A stretch of 64,000 bases of DNA from Mucilaginibacter saanensis. Its GTDB lineage: Bacteria > Bacteroidota > Bacteroidia > Sphingobacteriales > Sphingobacteriaceae. Both the position numbers and the translations under genes were made by a program. Shown here in pieces: positions 50,810-57,782 of this stretch. The notes beneath the pieces were generated by a model that saw only the letters and a program-made list of their open reading frames with translations, was not told the origin of the DNA and ran no database searches. The DNA is taken from NCBI RefSeq assembly GCF_014200575.1, contig NZ_JACHBZ010000007.1, positions 62,001 through 126,000 on the forward strand, written 5' to 3'. The first letter of the stretch is position 1. The number at the start of each line of letters is the position of its first letter.

Positions 50810-52543
50810 TTAATCGCCTGTAAAGGTGTTATCAACAATAAGGCGTATTACACCATCAAATTCGGTGCTTACCGCCAACAGGTGTTTAATAATTTGCTCG
50901 TTTTCGGGATTGTAGAAGTTTTTACGGTCCATTAAATCAATTAACCCCATCATGTTTGCCACCGGTCTTCTTAACTCATGTGAGCTTAAAGAGGCTATAT
51001 TGCGCAGGCGTGTGTTTTGATCAAGTAACTCCTGCTCTGTTTTAAGCCTTCGCGTAATATTGCGGGCAAAACAACCAACGCCAATAATCTCGCTTTTCTG
51101 CGTATAAATCGGGTTAAAGTTTATCTCAAAAAACTGTGTTTTATGGGTTTGCTTGTCCCTGGTTTCTAAGGTAATGGTGTATTGTTCCCCATGGAGTGCA
51201 CGCTGATAGTAACTTTTCCAATCATCAATAGCTTGTTTTGAAAATCCCTGGTGCAGGTAGGAGTAATTACCCTCTTTAGGTGCAACACCGGTTAGTTGTT
51301 TTATTTGGTTAACATACGCATGGTTCATGTAAACATACCGGGAGTCGGCATCAACAGACCAAATTTGATCATTGGTGTTGTTAATAAGGGCCTCGAGGCT
51401 GTTTTTGGTGTGCAGTGCTTCTTCCTGGGCCAGTTTTTCGGCCGTGATATCTTTAATAAAAACAGCTAACCCTTCTAATGAGGGATAAACAGCGGCACTA
51501 AACCACATATTTGATCGCTGAAAGTATTCAATGAACTTAACACTTTCTTTTTTTTCCAACGCCTGCTGATAAGCCTGCTCAAAACCGGTATTGACAAGGG
51601 CGGGGAAAACATCCCATATTACTTTCCCAAGCAGTTCGTGGCGGCTTTTGTTGCCGGTTTTTTCAAATGCTGCATTTACGCGTACAAACCGCCAGTTATT
51701 ATCCACAATAAAAAAGGAATCGGTTATGCTTTCAATAAACGCATCAAGCTTTTGTGCGGTGCTTTTTATTTCGGCTTCAATCTTAAGGCGCTCAGTTATA
51801 TCCTGGCCGATGCCTTGTATTTCACATACCGCCCCGTTTTCGTCAACTATTGAAATAAGCTCCCATTCCGTGTCATGTAAATTTCCATATACATCGGGCT
51901 TTTTATGCAGCAACGGGATAATTTTGCCAGGGTTTTTGAGGCACTGAACAAAGGCATTCTGACACAGGTGTGCCTCCTGCGGAATGGTGGTTTTTGAAAA
52001 ATGGTTCCCCAGCAGGTATTCGGCCGTGTAGCCAAATGTTTTAAGATATTGCCGGTTAACAAAGCTGTAATTTCCGCTGGTATCTATTCTGATCAGAAAG
52101 CTGGTCTGCGAGTCAATCAGCGAATTTAAAAATTGCTTGCTGTGCCCGTCATCCGGTGTGTGGTGTATTTTACTGCTTTCTGTTATCAGGTGGTTTTTGG
52201 AGGTGTCTTCCTTAATTTCGCTCAGTAAAACGCTATGTCCTGTCCCTTCGTCAACAATAAGTGTTTTTTTATCAGTTATGTTTTTAACGCGATGTTGGGC
52301 GATGTTAATGTGATAGCTTAACTCAACCGGAGTATTTGGGGTAAGGTTTTGAATAACACCCTTGATGCCGGCAAGGTTTTTTTGAGGAATAAGGTTATCC
52401 CACAGGCTATTATTCTGATAAAGCTGTTTGGCCGTTATACCTAAAACTGCAAACACACCCGGGCTTATAAACAGGTATTTTTGCTCATGTAAATCATAAG
52501 CAAGTACGCAATCATCAAAAGTAACAGTTGTATGGTTAAACAT
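50810..52543 (-). CDS. PAS domain protein ending in a HisKA-like segment without ATPase domain
   Basis: Soluble protein of 577 residues. At least three PAS domains with PAC motifs are visible: about 135-260 (LNSLIDSQTSFLIRIDTSG, ending DITERLKIEAEIK), about 265-375 (LDAFIESITDSFFIVDNNW) and about 385-500 (ARNITRRLKTEQELL). The last 60 residues contain a HisKA-like sequence, SLSSHELRRPVANMMGLIDL, with a candidate phospho-acceptor His, but the protein stops after VDNTFTGD and lacks an ATP-binding domain. Such proteins could be phospho-transfer or regulatory partners. No membrane helix. Confidence 0.85.
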   Translation of the reverse strand: MFNHTTVTFDDCVLAYDLHEQKYLFISPGVFAVLGITAKQLYQNNSLWDNLIPQKNLAGIKGVIQNLTPNTPVELSYHINIAQHRVKNITDKKTLIVDEGTGHSVLLSEIKEDTSKNHLITESSKIHHTPDDGHSKQFLNSLIDSQTSFLIRIDTSGNYSFVNRQYLKTFGYTAEYLLGNHFSKTTIPQEAHLCQNAFVQCLKNPGKIIPLLHKKPDVYGNLHDTEWELISIVDENGAVCEIQGIGQDITERLKIEAEIKSTAQKLDAFIESITDSFFIVDNNWRFVRVNAAFEKTGNKSRHELLGKVIWDVFPALVNTGFEQAYQQALEKKESVKFIEYFQRSNMWFSAAVYPSLEGLAVFIKDITAEKLAQEEALHTKNSLEALINNTNDQIWSVDADSRYVYMNHAYVNQIKQLTGVAPKEGNYSYLHQGFSKQAIDDWKSYYQRALHGEQYTITLETRDKQTHKTQFFEINFNPIYTQKSEIIGVGCFARNITRRLKTEQELLDQNTRLRNIASLSSHELRRPVANMMGLIDLMDRKNFYNPENEQIIKHLLAVSTEFDGVIRLIVDNTFTGD

Positions 52544-52624
52544 ACCTTAATATAAGGAGGCTATAAATGCTTAGGGTGCTTTTATAAATATAAGTAATAA
52601 TTACAAAAGGGGTTATGATATTTA

Positions 52625-53161
52625 TCACAATAATTTAATAGCTACCTCGTCCCAGTTGTTTACTCTTTCAAAATCATTAATTAAAAGGTTGTGTGGCGAT
52701 GTATACAGAAGTTTGCGGCCTTTAAAGGTTACAAAGTTTTTAATGCGGTCGTCAATCATAATATCAGCATCCAGTATCTTATGGCCGCAAAAAATAATAT
52801 TGGTCCATGAAATAAAGGGAAAGTGCTCATTAAGCCAGTCCAGCTTGTCTTCAAGGGAATGTTTAAATTCCATAGCTGCCGAGGCTATATATACATCATA
52901 TTTTTCGTGCAATGCTTTGATCACCTCCTGGCTGCCCGGCATAACCGGTAAATGCCGAAAAAAGCCTTTCTCGTTAATATACTGTTTCAGGGTGCTGCTC
53001 AGGTGAGGCGGCAGTATTTCCCGAAACTCCTTGCCGTGCATATCGCCCAGTGATATTTTGGTTTGATGGCGGCTTTCATACAGGGTAATAAACTCGGCAA
53101 TGGTATCGGCCATTACCTCATCCATATCGATAGCTATGCGTAATTTTCTGTTTATGCTCAT
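52625..53161 (-). CDS. 5'(3')-deoxyribonucleotidase-like phosphatase (NT5C family)
   Basis: HAD superfamily protein of 178 residues. Catalytic motif IDMDEVMADT (DxDxV) at the N-terminus, middle motif YDVYIASAAMEFKHS and the metal-binding DIMIDDRIKNF near 130. Length and motif layout match NT5C-type deoxyribonucleotidases, which dephosphorylate dNMPs. ATG 53161 is preferred (MSINRKLRIAIDMDE). Divergent from rpsP. Confidence 0.88.
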   Translation of the reverse strand: MSINRKLRIAIDMDEVMADTIAEFITLYESRHQTKISLGDMHGKEFREILPPHLSSTLKQYINEKGFFRHLPVMPGSQEVIKALHEKYDVYIASAAMEFKHSLEDKLDWLNEHFPFISWTNIIFCGHKILDADIMIDDRIKNFVTFKGRKLLYTSPHNLLINDFERVNNWDEVAIKLL

Positions 53162-53257
53162 GCGGTTCAAATTGCAACTTTTTTAAATTAAAGCATAACC
53201 CCTTGGGGTTTAATAAATAATTAATTATTAGGGTTTTAAATTATTACAAATAATTTA

Positions 53258-53291
53258 TACCTTTGCATCCCCGCAGAAACAACTCCGGGGA
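53258..53291 (+). promoter_or_regulatory. rpsP promoter element and leader hairpin
   Basis: TACCTTTG at 53258-53265 matches the -7 consensus TAnnTTTG; no TTG at the expected distance. Just after it, TCCCCG (53268-53273) pairs with CGGGGA (53286-53291), a hairpin of the early 5' UTR, about 25 nt before the ATG. It could be a leader for autoregulation by S16, which I cannot test. Confidence 0.45.
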
Positions 53292-53316
53292 CATGTTGAA
53301 TACATAAAAATAAGAA

Positions 53317-53850
53317 ATGGCAACTAAGATCAGACTGCAAAGACACGGTAAAAAAGGAAAACCTTTTTACTACATCGTAGTGGCAGACGCCCGCGCTCCG
53401 CGCGACGGTCGTTTTATTGAGCGTTTAGGTTCATACAACCCAAACACCAATCCTGCAACTATCGACATCAATTTCGACAAAACATTAGCATGGGTTAACA
53501 CAGGTGCCCAGCCTACTGATACTTGTCGTGCTATCCTTTCATACAAAGGTGTGCTATACAAAAAACACTTAGAAGGTGGTGTTAAAAAAGGTGCTTTAAC
53601 TGAAGAGCAAGCTGCAGCAAAATTTGCTGAGTGGACTGATCAGAAAGATGGCAAGATCACCGGTAAAAAAACAAGTTTAGTTTCTGCTAAAGACGAAGCC
53701 CGTAAATTGGCTTTGGCTGCTGAAGCTAAAAAGAAAGAAGAAAAAGCTGCTGCTATTGCTGCTAAAAATGCTCCTGTTGCTGAAGAAGTTGAGGCTCCGG
53801 CTGAAGAAGAAGCAGCTACTGAAGCAGATGCTGCAGAAAGCGCAGAATAA
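53317..53850 (+). CDS. rpsP: 30S ribosomal protein S16
   Basis: Small-subunit protein. The core ([20 protein letters not shown] ... [20 protein letters not shown]) covers about the first 80 residues; S16 is normally 80-100 residues. Here the chain is 177 residues with a tail of roughly 90 residues, rich in Lys, Ala and Glu (from [13 protein letters not shown]), ending in [19 protein letters not shown]. Bacteroidota S16 often has such an extension. First gene of the rpsP-rimM-trmD-rplS operon. A stem-loop follows at 53871-53917. Confidence 0.98.
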   Translation: MATKIRLQRHGKKGKPFYYIVVADARAPRDGRFIERLGSYNPNTNPATIDINFDKTLAWVNTGAQPTDTCRAILSYKGVLYKKHLEGGVKKGALTEEQAAAKFAEWTDQKDGKITGKKTSLVSAKDEARKLALAAEAKKKEEKAAAIAAKNAPVAEEVEAPAEEEAATEADAAESAE

Positions 53851-53870
53851 TTTTATTATTGAAACTTACT

Positions 53871-53917
53871 TAATGGCGAAGCAACCTATACATAGGTTCT
53901 TCGCCATTATTTTTTAA
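53871..53917 (+). terminator. Stem-loop between rpsP and rimM
   Basis: AATGGCGAA pairs with TTCGCCATT; an inner AACCTAT/ATAGGTT stem makes a two-stage hairpin, followed by TATTTTTT. It may attenuate transcription so that rimM is expressed less than rpsP. Confidence 0.65.
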
Positions 53918-53929
53918 TCGTATTTTTTT

Positions 53930-54457
53930 ATGAAGACCGAAGATTGTTTCAGGGTAGGCAGCATTTTAAAAACCAAGGGCCTGAAAGGTGAAATGCAGAT
54001 ATATGTGGATTTTGATGGCCTGGATGCCATTAAGCTGGATGCTGTGTTTATAGATATGGCGGGTAAAATGATCCCTTATTTTGTACAATCTATCAAATAC
54101 CTGCAAAAGAGCAACGCCTACCTGTTTTTGGAGGATGTTGACACTATTGAAAAAGCTGCCTTACTGGTAAAGAGGGATATTTATTTATCCAATAAGCTAA
54201 AACCTAAAAAGAAAAAGGCTGAATTTACGCTGAACGATGTTAAGGGCTTTATTGCTATTGATGAAACACATGGTGAGCTGGGCGAGATACTGGAAGTGCA
54301 GGAGTATCCGCAGCAACTGATAGCCACGGTTCAATACCAAAGCAAAGAGGTTCTTTTTCCGCTTAATGTAGATATCATTAAAGGTATTGACGTTGAAGCC
54401 GGCGAAATTTACATCGACTTGCCTGAGGGTTTGTTGGATGTGTATTTGTCTGAGTAG
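53930..54457 (+). CDS. rimM: Ribosome maturation factor RimM
   Basis: 16S rRNA processing factor of 175 residues. The N-terminal RimM domain (FRVGSILKTKGLKGEMQIY) and C-terminal PRC-barrel (LNDVKGFIAIDETHGELGEI, then PLNVDIIKGIDVEAGEIYI) are complete. It acts in head-domain assembly of the 30S subunit around S19. In most Bacteria trmD follows directly; here 1.4 kb of accessory genes intervene. Confidence 0.95.
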   Translation: MKTEDCFRVGSILKTKGLKGEMQIYVDFDGLDAIKLDAVFIDMAGKMIPYFVQSIKYLQKSNAYLFLEDVDTIEKAALLVKRDIYLSNKLKPKKKKAEFTLNDVKGFIAIDETHGELGEILEVQEYPQQLIATVQYQSKEVLFPLNVDIIKGIDVEAGEIYIDLPEGLLDVYLSE

Positions 54458-54465
54458 TTCCCTTT

Positions 54466-54543
54466 GTCATCCTGAGCGCAGCGAAGGATCTATTCGCAAA
54501 CATGTATGCCGCATAATAGATTCTTCGCTGCGCTCAGAATGCC
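54466..54543. repeat. REP-like inverted pair, GTCATCCTGAGC family
   Basis: Left arm (54466-54494) starts GTCATCCTGAGCGCAGCGAA; the right arm (54515-54543) is its inverted copy with 26 of 29 matches. It lies directly downstream of rimM at the left edge of the accessory insert. Confidence 0.8.
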
Positions 54544-54610
54544 AAGCTTGTTTTTTAGCCAGCGCCTGTGTCCTCACAGGTATTTTGCGTTAACGGGAAC
54601 TTTAAAAAGT

Positions 54611-54671
54611 AAATGTCAAACATGCTTGACATTTGTAAAGTTTAGTTTACATTTGGTAAACTAAACTTTAC
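54611..54671 (+). promoter_or_regulatory. Bacteroidota promoter overlapped by two palindromes
   Basis: Promoter: TTG at 54626-54628, 19-nt spacer, TACATTTG at 54648-54655. Palindrome 1: AAATGTCAA (54611-54619) with TTGACATTT (54626-54634), 6-nt spacer, overlapping the -33 box. Palindrome 2: GTAAAGTTTAGTTTAC (54635-54650) and its exact complement (54656-54671) with a 5-nt spacer, centred on the -7 box. The ATG is at 54677, so transcription starts just before it or inside palindrome 2. Repression by the downstream HTH protein is the simplest reading. Confidence 0.75.
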
Positions 54672-54676
54672 ATGGT

Positions 54677-55138
54677 ATGAAATCACGATTCTTATTTCCT
54701 TATGGAAGCCGCCTTATAGGATATGTGTTGATATTTACTTATATTCCTATAATGGTTGCAAAAAAAATCTTTTATCATGGTTATATGGATCATGGGCTTC
54801 CTATAAAACTCCCGGACAATTCCAGCTTGCTTACTCCAGACCATGTTTTTAATGTGATTGCTACATTAGTTGTAACAATTGGTTTGTTGCTTTTAGCTTT
54901 TTCCAAAGAAAAATTTGAAGATGAACAAATCATACAATTGCGCTTAGATTCGCTACAGTGGACGATGTATTTTACTTACCTGTTGTTTATACTGATCGTG
55001 ATCTTTACAAGTGGCATTGACCTGGTACACATTGTAGGGATTAACTTATGGCTGCAACTGGTGTTTTTTATTATTCGTTTCAGATGGGTTATTTTCCGGC
55101 TTAACCAATCTTCAAAAGCGGAAAAGGCAGTATTATGA
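54677..55138 (+). CDS. Four-helix membrane protein paired with an HTH regulator
   Basis: Protein of 153 residues with four hydrophobic helices: about 11-29, 56-75, 95-115 and 119-136 (VGINLWLQLVFFIIRFRWVI). I recognise no family name; it has the layout of small membrane proteins encoded next to YozG-type regulators (DUF2975/DUF2178-like group). Ends ATGA-coupled to the HTH gene (the stop overlaps the next ATG). Strong regulated promoter upstream. Function unknown. Confidence 0.75.
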   Translation: MKSRFLFPYGSRLIGYVLIFTYIPIMVAKKIFYHGYMDHGLPIKLPDNSSLLTPDHVFNVIATLVVTIGLLLLAFSKEKFEDEQIIQLRLDSLQWTMYFTYLLFILIVIFTSGIDLVHIVGINLWLQLVFFIIRFRWVIFRLNQSSKAEKAVL

Positions 55139-55335
55139 AAAACAATATACGCGTAGAGCGAGCCATAAAAAATATTACCCAGGCCGATCTTGCCGATCTG
55201 GTAGGGGTGTCACGTCAAACCATCAATACCATCGAGAGTAATAAATATGTGCCATCAACGGTGTTGGCTCTAAAAATTGCCCGGATATTTGGAAAACATG
55301 TTGAAGAAGTGTTTATATTAGATGAAGAGGATTAG
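55135..55335 (+). CDS. XRE-type helix-turn-helix regulator (YozG-like)
   Basis: Protein of 66 residues: a single HTH domain (RVERAIKNITQADLADLVGV, then RQTINTIESNKYVPSTVLAL) followed by ARIFGKHVEEVFILDEE. This is the compact YozG-type XRE regulator, often encoded with a membrane protein as here. The palindromes at 54611-54671 are the likely binding sites, making a self-limiting pair. Start overlaps the membrane gene by 4 bp. Confidence 0.9.
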   Translation: MKNNIRVERAIKNITQADLADLVGVSRQTINTIESNKYVPSTVLALKIARIFGKHVEEVFILDEED

Positions 55336-55403
55336 CCGTGCTACAATCAGTATGCAGTTAATTCCCTTTGTTTTGAAACTAATGTAATAGAGAGGAGGGG
55401 TTT

Positions 55404-55793
55404 ATGAAAACGCAAACATGCTTTGCGCCCATGCTGGCTATAGCTAACGGTGTTACTAATATAGATTTTTATAAAATCGCTTTTGGCGCTATTGAAAACA
55501 TGTGCCTGCGTAATGATGACAATAGTATACATGTTGCCGAGTTTACTATTGATGGCGCTTTATTTCATGTTCATGAGGTAACGCAATTTAGCGGCACCAT
55601 AACGCCTGTAAATGCAAATGGAGGTACGGTTAGCATTGGTTTAATGGTTGATGATGTACATGCAGTTTTTGATAAAGCTATTGCTGCGGGTGCTGCTATG
55701 ATAACGCCTGTAACTGATTTTGATTATGGTTACCGCCAGGGCGAATTTACAGATCCCTTTGGCCATAGGTGGATAATTGAAAAGAAGTTATAG
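55404..55793 (+). CDS. VOC superfamily protein (glyoxalase/PhnB-like)
   Basis: Protein of 129 residues with two beta-alpha-beta-beta-beta units: NVDFYKIAFGAIE-like start (TNIDFYKIAFGAIENMCLR), HVAEFTIDGALFHVHE, and the C-terminal FTDPFGHRWIIEKKL, matching PhnB/YerI-type members. Metal-binding sites are partial. An unusually strong Shine-Dalgarno sequence (AGAGGAGGGG, 55391-55400) precedes the ATG, uncommon in this phylum. Reaction unknown. Confidence 0.85.
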   Translation: MKTQTCFAPMLAIANGVTNIDFYKIAFGAIENMCLRNDDNSIHVAEFTIDGALFHVHEVTQFSGTITPVNANGGTVSIGLMVDDVHAVFDKAIAAGAAMITPVTDFDYGYRQGEFTDPFGHRWIIEKKL

Positions 55794-55850
55794 ATAATCA
55801 ACACATCTGAAATCCGTATCCCCATACATCTAAATGTCTATCTTTGCACC

Positions 55851-56525
55851 ATGCGTTTTGATATTATATCTGTTTTGCCGGGATTATTGGAAAGCCCCTT
55901 TGCTCATTCTATTTTACAGCGTGCGCAAAAAAAGGGGATAGCCGAAATACATGTACATAACCTGCGCGATTACTCCACCAGTAAACAAAAGAGTGTTGAT
56001 GATTATCCGTACGGTGGTGGCAGCGGTATGGTGATGACGATACCGCCTTTTGCGGCCTGTATTGAAAGGTTAAAGGCTGAGCGTGAATATGATGAGGTTG
56101 TTTTCATGTCGCCTGATGGCGAGCGGCTTAACCAGGCCATTGCCAACCAACTTTCTATAAAAGGCAATATCATTATTTTGTGCGGCCATTACAAAGGGAT
56201 TGACCAGCGTATCCGGGATATATATGTTACCCGCGAAATTTCTATTGGCGATTATGTACTGTCAGGTGGCGAGTTGCCCGCGGCGGTATTGGTTGATGCC
56301 GTGGTGAGGTTGATACCAGGTGTACTGAGTGATGAAACCTCGGCCCTGTCCGATTCGTTTCAGGACGATATGCTGGATGCCCCGGTATATACCCGTCCGG
56401 CCGACTGGGACGGCCACAGGGTGCCCGATATACTATTAAGCGGTAATACCCCCGAAATTGAAAAATGGCGCTTTGAGCAAGCCCTGGAGCGTACCAGAAT
56501 CCGCCGGCCCGATTTGTTGGAGTAA
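55851..56525 (+). CDS. trmD: tRNA (guanine-N1)-methyltransferase
   Basis: SPOUT-class enzyme of 224 residues that methylates G37 of tRNAs with G at 36. Conserved segments: [42 protein letters not shown] and the C-terminal RRPDLL. Part of the rpsP-rimM-trmD-rplS operon. Confidence 0.97.
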   Translation: MRFDIISVLPGLLESPFAHSILQRAQKKGIAEIHVHNLRDYSTSKQKSVDDYPYGGGSGMVMTIPPFAACIERLKAEREYDEVVFMSPDGERLNQAIANQLSIKGNIIILCGHYKGIDQRIRDIYVTREISIGDYVLSGGELPAAVLVDAVVRLIPGVLSDETSALSDSFQDDMLDAPVYTRPADWDGHRVPDILLSGNTPEIEKWRFEQALERTRIRRPDLLE

Positions 56526-56699
56526 GGTTTAAAGCAGCCCGCTTGTTTAATGGCCCGCTGGAGCATGTTGATAAATGATTGTCCACATAATGAGCGTAGT
56601 TGAATAAAAAACACCGCTTATTTGTTGATAAAAAACAAAATGTGGAAATTTTTAAATTACACTTTCATATATTAAAAAAAATCCCTATAATTGCAATCC

Positions 56700-56739
56700 G
56701 ATTTTTACGGGCTAAAAATCGCTTTAAGAGCTAAAAATC
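56700..56739 (+). promoter_or_regulatory. Putative rplS leader hairpin with repeated element
   Basis: GATTTTTA (56700-56707) pairs with TAAAAATC (56713-56720). GCTAAAAATC occurs twice, at 56711-56720 and 56730-56739, the second touching the ATG. GATTTTTA could therefore pair with either copy, the second pairing occluding translation initiation, a possible switch. TATAATTG (56686-56693) resembles a -7 box with one mismatch. Confidence 0.4.
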
Positions 56740-57087
56740 ATGGATTTAGTAAAATTTGTTGAAGAGCAATCAGTAGAAAAAAAGCAGTTTCCTTCCTTTA
56801 AGGCTGGTGATACTGTAAGTGTACATTATAAAATTAGAGAAGGAAATAAAGAACGTGTGCAGCTTTATCAAGGTGTTGTTATTCAACGTAACAGTACAGG
56901 TACAACTGAAACATTTACCGTTCGTAAAGTTTCTAACGGAATAGGCGTTGAGCGTATCTTCCCTATCAACTCTCCAAACATTGATAAAATTGAAGTGAAC
57001 AGCGTTGGTAAAGTACGCCGTTCTAAATTATACTACCTGCGTGCCCTTACCGGTAAAGCAGCTCGTATCAAGTCAAAAAGAGTTTAA
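56740..57087 (+). CDS. rplS: 50S ribosomal protein L19
   Basis: Large-subunit protein of 115 residues. Characteristic segments are [46 protein letters not shown] and [19 protein letters not shown]. Last gene of the operon, with its own terminator. Confidence 0.98.
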   Translation: MDLVKFVEEQSVEKKQFPSFKAGDTVSVHYKIREGNKERVQLYQGVVIQRNSTGTTETFTVRKVSNGIGVERIFPINSPNIDKIEVNSVGKVRRSKLYYLRALTGKAARIKSKRV

Positions 57088-57129
57088 TTATCCGTTCCCG
57101 TTTATAACGGGTAACTATTTGATATTTTT

Positions 57130-57170
57130 AAAAGGCCCTTCTGGATTTTATATTCGGGAAGGCCTTTTTT
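57130..57170 (+). terminator. Terminator of rplS
   Basis: AAAAGGCCCTTC pairs with GGAAGGCCTTTT (with a one-base bulge), followed by extra Ts. Confidence 0.85.
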
Positions 57171-57191
57171 ATGGAAAAAATTTTATCTGAG

Positions 57192-57497
57192 GGAAGCGTT
57201 ATTATACGAAGAGTTGTTGACATGCAAGGCTTATAATAGATCCTTCGTACCTCAGGATTGACAAGACGGTTAGTATGCATTGATTATATTAGGTATTCCT
57301 GAATGTAAATCATCTACGAGAATACAGACGATGGAGAAGAAAGAGGAAGCGTTATTATATGAAGAGTTGTTGACAGGCAAGGCTTATAATAGATCCTTCG
57401 TGCCTCAAGGATGACAAGACGGTTAGTCTGCATTGATTATATTAGGTATTCCGGAATGCAAATCGTCTGTGAAAACACAGACGATGGAGAAGATACA
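57192..57497. repeat. 153-bp tandem duplication
   Basis: Unit 1 (57192-57344) and unit 2 (57345-57497), both beginning GGAAGCGTTATTATA, are about 90 percent identical. Each contains a REP-type half site (ATAGATCCTTCG ... TGACAAGACGG) and a CAGACGATGGAGAAGA tail. There is no open frame. This and the next repeat fill the roughly 560-bp gap between the rplS and psd terminators. Confidence 0.85.
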
Positions 57498-57547
57498 AAC
57501 ACAATATAACCTCCGACTAAAATCTCAGTCACGAACTTTTAGGCACC

Positions 57548-57607
57548 CCGTAGGAGTATCGTGTTTATAGTATCGTTACAAATCCTTAGCTCCATAGGAG
57601 CTTCCTA
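57548..57607. repeat. Dispersed two-hairpin repeat, copy 2 (inverted)
   Basis: CCGTAGGAGTATCGTGTTTA (from 57548) and TTAGCTCCATAGGAGCTTCC (from 57586) are exact inverted copies of the blocks at 20738-20800, with a 14- instead of 17-nt spacer. Confidence 0.75.
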
Positions 57608-57731
57608 CAGACATTTAACCATACCCGAACGGACGATGTTGCGTTGTATTCTATCAACGGATACCCAATGGGACGACGCGTACATGGCGAAAAGATGATC
57701 TGTATAAAATGGCTCATAAAAAACTTCCGCA

Positions 57732-57762
57732 AATAAAAAAGCCGGTTTACTCAACCGGCTTT
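57732..57762 (-). terminator. Terminator of psd
   Basis: AAAGCCGGTT pairs with AACCGGCTTT; on the minus strand a TTTTTTA run follows. Confidence 0.85.
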
Positions 57763-57782
57763 CAATTATCACTTAAATATAA

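Noticed and set aside
56242..56614. Minus-strand frames opposite trmD
   Set aside because: Antisense to a clearly conserved gene; composition is unlike a real protein.
57192..57497. CRISPR array
   Set aside because: Only two long units of 153 bp and no spacers or cas genes; it is a tandem duplication.
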